Shown here in pieces: positions 59,401 through 64,000 of a DNA stretch of 64,000 bases. Origin of the DNA: Chaenocephalus aceratus (Eukaryota; Chordata; Actinopteri; Perciformes; Channichthyidae); assembly GCA_023974075.1 (NCBI GenBank), contig JAMFTG010000650.1:1-64000 (forward strand), written 5' to 3'. A program made the translations under genes and the position numbers. Within the stretch, counting starts at the first letter, position 1. Every line of letters starts with the position of its first letter. The notes beneath the pieces are model-generated. The model saw only the letters and a program-made list of their open reading frames with translations. It was not told where the DNA came from and made no database searches.

Positions 59401-60506
59401 TTTCTGTTTTAAAGCAGATTAGTTCCTCCTGCATATGAACTGCAGATTATAGATGAATAATAATAATAATAATAATACATTTTATTTCAAAGCGCTTTCC
59501 AGGGGTTTGATAACACATGATAAAATAGAATAAAGAATAGAAATAAGTAAATATTAAAACAGCAATACAGCATAATTCACAAATTAAAAGCCAGTCTGAA
59601 GAATTGTGTTTTGGTCAGCGTTTTGAGAGTGGGGGGGGGGGGGGGGGGGGGGTCGGTGCAGTCTCTGTGTTGTGGAAGGGAGTTCCAGAGGGTGGGGGCG
59701 ACGGCGACGGAGAAGGCTCTGTCGCCCCAGGTTCGGAGCTTGGTTCGTGTGGGGATAGAGAGGAGGTTCGCTTCTGATGAACGAAGGCTGCGGGAGGGGG
59801 GTCCAGATGTTGAAAGTCATCCTAAAAACAAAAATACACTTAACAACAATAACAGATAAATACAATCAGTAAACAACTTAGACATACTTATATTATGATA
59901 AAAGCATCTAAAAACAGAAATAGATATTCACAAAGCAGACGGAGAGCAACAGGCAAGGCACACGTGTAGACAGAGCGTTGAAGTGCATATCGTGTGAGTG
60001 CAGACAGAGCGGATTTCCACTCGCCGTGTTTTGAAGTGAGATCTGAATGAACGGCAGGTGTTTCGTTCTCTCTCTGGGACTGAGTTCCTCTGGTCCCCAG
60101 CCTGCAGCACCACCGCCTGCTCGCTCTGGGAACTGCACCCAGTCACTGGTGTTAAAGAGCTCTTGTTGCTGTCGATGAGAGGTTTTGTTTTTTCAGCTTT
60201 AACGATTATTTTTTACATATTTGAGAAAAGTTTTCTGTTCGAGTGTTTGTGGAACTTTCTTGTTGCATGTTTCTGTTGGTACGGTATTACCCAAAGTGTG
60301 GAGACGCGTTTCACTTTTGTTTTTGGACATATTTTTCAAAATGTGTCTTTAGTGACAGTTCATGTTGATAAATGTAAATGTTATATTTCAGATTTAATTC
60401 AGAGATCCTTCAGGTATTCTTTTTGACTATTTACTCAGCATTTTCCTCGTGTTGGTCGCTTTGTTTTGGTGCATTTTAAAGAGTGTTTTTATTTGTGTTC
60501 CCTCAG
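59401..60506. mobile_element. vcan intron 14, end: retroposon fragment and unique sequence
   Basis: About 59455-59830 resembles a teleost retroposon 3' part: an ATA tract, TTTATTTCAAAGCGCTTTCC, GGAGTTCCAGAGGGTGGG, and on the minus strand NQAPNLGRQSLLRRRRP. A G run is at about 59632-59652. 59840-60506 is unique sequence ending TGTTCCCTCAG. Confidence 0.55.
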
Positions 60507-60651
60507 CAATACGACCACTGGAGGCCGAACCAGCCCGACAGCTTCTTCCAGTCGGGAGAGGACTGTGTGGTGATGATCTGGCACGAGGGGGGGCAGTGGA
60601 ACGACGTGCCCTGCAACTATCACCTGACCTTCACCTGCAAGAAGGGCACAG
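60507..60651 (+). CDS. vcan: vcan exon 15: C-type lectin domain, part 3
   Basis: 145 bp (phase 0 in, phase 1 out), residues about 1417-1464: [48 protein letters not shown]. It includes the QPD and WND calcium-site motifs of C-type lectins and the last three cysteines (EDC, VPCN, FTCK). The length equals the 145-bp lectican exon. The final ~30 bp and the donor (CACAG|GTACACC) are the template of the tandem array that follows. Only the first donor keeps the protein in frame with the CCP exon; reading past it gives a stop at CACTGA. Confidence 0.95.
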
Positions 60652-61740
60652 GTACACCCAGACACTGACACACACCTGACCTTCACCTGCAAGAAGGGCA
60701 CAGGTACACCCAGACACTGACCTTCACCTGACCTTCACCTGCAAGAAGGGAACAGGTACACCCAGACACTGACCTTCACCTGACCTTCACCTGCAAGAAG
60801 GGCACAGGTACATCCAGACACTGACCTTCACCTGACCTTCACCTGCAAGAAGGAACAGGTACATCCAGACACTGACCTTCACCTGACCTTCACCTGCAAG
60901 AAGGGAACAGGTACACCCAGACACCGACCTTCACCTGACCTTCACCTGCAAGAAGGGAACAGGTACACCCAGACACCGACACACACCTGACCTTCACCTG
61001 CAAGAAGGGCACAGGTACACCCAGACACTGACCTTCACCTGACCTTCACCTGCAAGAAGGGAACAGGTACATCCAGACACTGACCTTCACCTGACCTTCA
61101 CCTGCAAGAAGGGAATACACCCAGACACTGACACACCTGACCTTCACCTGCAAGAAGGGCACAGGTACACCCAGACACTGACCTTCACCTGACCTTCACC
61201 TGCAAGAAGGGAACAGGTACATCCAGACACTGACCTTCACCTGACCTTCACCTGCAAGAAGGGAACAGGTACATCCAGACACCGACACACACCTGACCTT
61301 CACCTGCAAGAAGGGAACAGGTACACCCAGACACCGACACACACCTGACCTTCACCTGACCTTCACCTACAAGAAGGGAACAGGTACATCCAGACACCGA
61401 CACACCTGACCTTCACACCGACACAACGACCTTCCCACACTGACACACACCTGACCTTCACCTGCAAGAAGGGCACAGGTAATCCAGACACTGACCACAC
61501 CTGACCTTCACCTGCAAGAAGGGAACAGGTACACCCAGACACCGACACACACCTGACCTTCACCTGACCTTCACACTGACACACACCTGACCTTCACCTG
61601 ACCTTCACCTACAAGAAGGGAACAGGTACATCCAGACACCGACACACACCTGACCTTCACACCGACACACACCTGACCTTCACACTGACACACACCTGAC
61701 CTTCACCTGACCTTCACCTGCAAGAAGGCACAGGTAAATC
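60652..61740 (+). repeat. 52-bp tandem array repeating the exon 15 end and splice donor
   Basis: About 20 copies of a ~52-bp unit consisting of the last ~30 bp of exon 15 (CCTTCACCTGCAAGAAGGG), its donor (ACAGGTACA) and the first ~15 intron bases (CCCAGACACTGAC). Later units are rearranged with ACACCGACACACACCTGACC variants. Confidence 0.95.
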
Positions 61741-61890
61741 CAGACACTGACACACACATATTTGTGTTGATAGATTTATCAATTAGTTGACTAACATCTG
61801 GTCGTGTTCACAGCTTGTGTTGCTTCCTCTAGTGTCTTTAACATATGTCTTGAAGGGTAATCCTCCATTTCTGCCCCCCCCCCCCCCCAG

Positions 61891-62073
61891 TCTCCTGTGA
61901 GCAGCCCCCCATGGTGAAGGATGCTCGGGTGTTCGGGGCGATGAAGCCTCGCTACGAGATCAACACGCTGCTGCGATATCACTGCGAACAGGGCTTCATC
62001 CAGAGACACGCCCCCACCGTCCGCTGCCGGGCCAACGGCCAATGGGACGCCCCGAAAGTCACCTGCACGAGCC
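61891..62073 (+). CDS. vcan: vcan exon 16: Sushi/CCP module
   Basis: 183 bp, phase 1 to phase 1, residues about 1465-1525: [52 protein letters not shown]. Four cysteines and the invariant Gly-x-Trp fit the complement control protein fold that closes lectican G3. KPRYEIN and GFIQRH are versican marks. The length equals the conserved 183-bp exon. The acceptor follows a run of about 16 C (61874-61888). Donor GAGCC|GTGAGT. Confidence 0.95.
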
Positions 62074-62211
62074 GTGAGTCATTCACTAAATCTGAGTTCT
62101 CCACAGTCTGAGATAAGATAGTAAGATGAGCAGAGATGGCTATGTGTTGCTATCACTAGCATCAGGCTCCATGGACATGTCCATAACGCCGTGTGTTCTG
62201 TCTTCTCCCAG

Positions 62212-62420
62212 CCGCAGCGTACCACGAGTTGATGACTCTCCGGCGCCGCAACAACCAGCAGGACATCCAGCACGTCCACCACACCACGAGTCCCCAGAAG
62301 CTGAACGAAGACGAGGAGCAGAAGCAGAGTTTCAGCTTCTTTCAGAACATCTGGAACCCTTTCCGGAGGGAGAAGAGGCAACGGCAGCAGGCGCACGACG
62401 AGGGAGAGACGAGGCCCTGA
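62212..62420 (+). CDS. vcan: vcan exon 17: C-terminal tail and stop
   Basis: The coding part is 209 bp, residues about 1526-1594, ending TGA at 62418-62420. It starts PAAYHELMTLRRRNNQQ, which matches the start of the versican tail (PSAY in human), continues through HTTSPQKLNEDEEQ and ends basic (NIWNPFRREKRQRQQ, then DEGETRP). The tail is poorly conserved outside the first few residues and is probably disordered. Acceptor TTCTCCCAG. Confidence 0.9.
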
Positions 62421-63137
62421 TCCGAGCGTCGGTAAAGCAGCCGAACACGGGTCCGTTTGGTCCAGAGGCATCTTTAGACAGAGGGATGCAATGCACTGTC
62501 TGCTTCACCGGTACATTGCCCCCAGAAACACTCCAGGATCTGAACCGTAACACTCGTGAGAAGTCAGTTCCACATCTTAACTCTTCACGGATGATATCGA
62601 GTCACGACGCTCCGAAAGGGAAGACTTGAAATGCTCATTATCACACAAGACGTCTGAGAACCGTCAGGTTTCCTCCGCACGATCCAGCTCGACTCGACTC
62701 CATTTTGTACCTGGTGCTTTTCTAGAATACGTTTTCCAATGTCGACGGACTCGTAGTATCCCGTCATAGCTTTGTTACGGCCCAGAAATCTTAACTGCGA
62801 CACTCTTTGGATGCTTTTATACAGAAGCAACCAGTCGAACGTTGCTTTTGCAGGTTGCCATTTTTATTTCCGCAACTCCTGCACGCAAAATAGTTTCTTT
62901 CTCTGTGACCTCAGCTGACCTTGCATACCACCACTAATGTTATTTTCTTTCAGTGAATGTATGTTTGAAGCACCTCCAGTGTCGGCTGCGCTTTACCATA
63001 TTTGGAAAAACGTATTTTATTGTCTGCTTTATATCGTGCCGTCTCCTCGCTCTTTTTAAAGCTAAAACCAACCTTATCGATCAAAATATCTGTTTTTACC
63101 CGGAGTATCTGCAGAATAAATCCAGACCGGACGTGTG
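62421..63137 (+). other. vcan: vcan 3' UTR with poly(A) signal
   Basis: Unique sequence of ordinary complexity. AATAAA at 63115-63120 is the best poly(A) signal and lies about 18 bp before a MITE. Other cleavage sites further on are possible. Confidence 0.6.
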
Positions 63138-63697
63138 ACGGTACGTCCACACAGCAGCTTTAAACAAATCTTCCACCGCTTCCAACGCTTCTCTGCCCAT
63201 TGACTTTGACGTCACTTTGCCTCGCTTTTCGCCGAACTGCATTGTGGGGGATTGAAGCGAAGATTTCCAGGATTTCCAGGACTTTTGAAGCTGAGCTGGA
63301 AGCGTCAGCCAATCAAACACGTTTATGCAAATCTGACAGTAGAAGCGCTAGCCAATCAAACCGCGTGTAAGCAGGGAGAACCAGACCGCAGTTCATTTCC
63401 TCATATTCCAAACGAGAAGTTACGGCAGCAAATCACCCGGTTCTTTACGACCAGAACTATTACCGGGATACAAACCGGAGGAACCAGCATGGAGGGAGGT
63501 GGCAGAGGCAGTGGGGGAACTGGAGTTTATATATATATATATTGCTCGCATAAAATCCCCGGGGTTTTTTGCTTTGTATGTCGGGGGCGGGACATTCATG
63601 TGATTGGTTGCTGGTCGCGTTGCTCGCAAAAAATCCCCAAGCTGTCAGACACGCCCAGCTCCAAGATGTTTTCAAAGCTGCTGTGTGGACGTACCGT
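63138..63697. mobile_element. MITE with perfect 24-bp terminal inverted repeats
   Basis: The ends at 63138-63161 and 63674-63697 are perfect reverse complements (ACGGTACGTCCACACAGCAG and four more bases). 560 bp, with no transposase. The target duplication is uncertain (TGA/TAA would fit a PIF-Harbinger-type TWA site). Internal GCCAATCAAAC.CGT repeats occur at 63308 and 63350. Confidence 0.85.
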
Positions 63698-64000
63698 AAG
63701 GATCCGATAAAGCTAGCCGTGATATTGTGGTAGCTATTGACGTTAGCTTTTTAAAAGAAGAAAGCACCAGGTACTATCCACACATTATGCTGATGGAAAA
63801 CCAACAGAAAGTTGAGTCGAGCCGTGCAGCGGAAACAAGTCTTGTGTTTCCCTTCTTTAGTTTAGGACCTGAACACATCTTTCAATCTTTTTTTAAAGGT
63901 ACGCTGTGGAAGTTATTTTAGTTTGTGATACGGATAAAAGGACCAACTCTTAAAAACATTGATGAAAAGTGCCATAAACTGCAAAAGGTGCCTTTAATTT
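63698..64000. other. downstream of vcan, nothing recognised
   Basis: About 300 bp of unique sequence up to the window edge. In tetrapods hapln1 follows VCAN; no exon of it is visible here. Confidence 0.4.

Overview
This is vertebrate nuclear DNA, most likely from a ray-finned (teleost) fish. The signs are large split genes with GT/AG introns, dense CA/TG and CT microsatellites, long minisatellites, and dispersed repeats typical of teleosts: the L2-like retroposon tail that reads TAAGTCGCTTTGGATAAAAG on one strand, the hAT-type CAGAGGTGG...CACCACTG element, and TTAA-flanked elements. There is no bacterial or viral gene content and no RNA gene that I can support.

Two genes are present, both on the + strand. 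(1) Positions 1-12399 look like the last intron of xrcc4 (DNA ligase IV partner in non-homologous end joining). Only its final coding exon (12400-12493, protein ending EDLFDDF) and 3' UTR are visible. (2) Positions about 18500-63130 hold a complete versican-type lectican (vcan): a non-coding first exon, a signal-peptide exon, a small extra exon, Ig V, two Link modules, a two-exon GAG-alpha-like region, a GAG-beta-like region, two EGF modules, a three-exon C-type lectin domain, a Sushi/CCP module and a basic tail ending at 62420. Exon phases and lengths (175+128, 114+114, 83, 145, 183 bp) fit the lectican plan as I know it, and sequence in the Link, EGF, lectin and CCP modules is closest to versican. 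The XRCC4-VCAN order and orientation match tetrapods. The conceptual protein is about 1,590 residues, short for a full versican because the GAG regions are small.

Layout: 1-830 22-bp minisatellite; 1856-3191 TTAA-flanked transposon with a second one nested in it; 4413-7068 hAT-like MITE inside a 72-bp satellite; 7.1-12.2 kb repeat relics and plain sequence; 12211-12398 TG tract abutting the xrcc4 acceptor; 13.0-18.3 kb a 57-bp minisatellite filling almost the whole xrcc4-vcan gap; 18.3-63.1 kb vcan, with introns swollen by transposons and minisatellites (units of 33, 10, 15, 33 again, 48, 37, 18, 15 again, 18 and 52 bp); 63138-63697 a MITE just past the vcan poly(A) signal.

I found no new enzymatic or defence system. 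The most notable observations concern gene structure: a tandem array that repeats an exon end with its splice donor (60.6-61.7 kb), an RGD tripeptide next to the presumed ADAMTS cleavage site, a retroposon-derived segment that appears to have become an intron inside the GAG-beta exon, a duplicated Link-2 exon tail with its donor, and one small intron grown to 5.5 kb by a transposon carrying several later insertions and expansions. Indel-rich stretches in some arrays and three small frame-breaking indels in GAG-beta repeats may be assembly errors.
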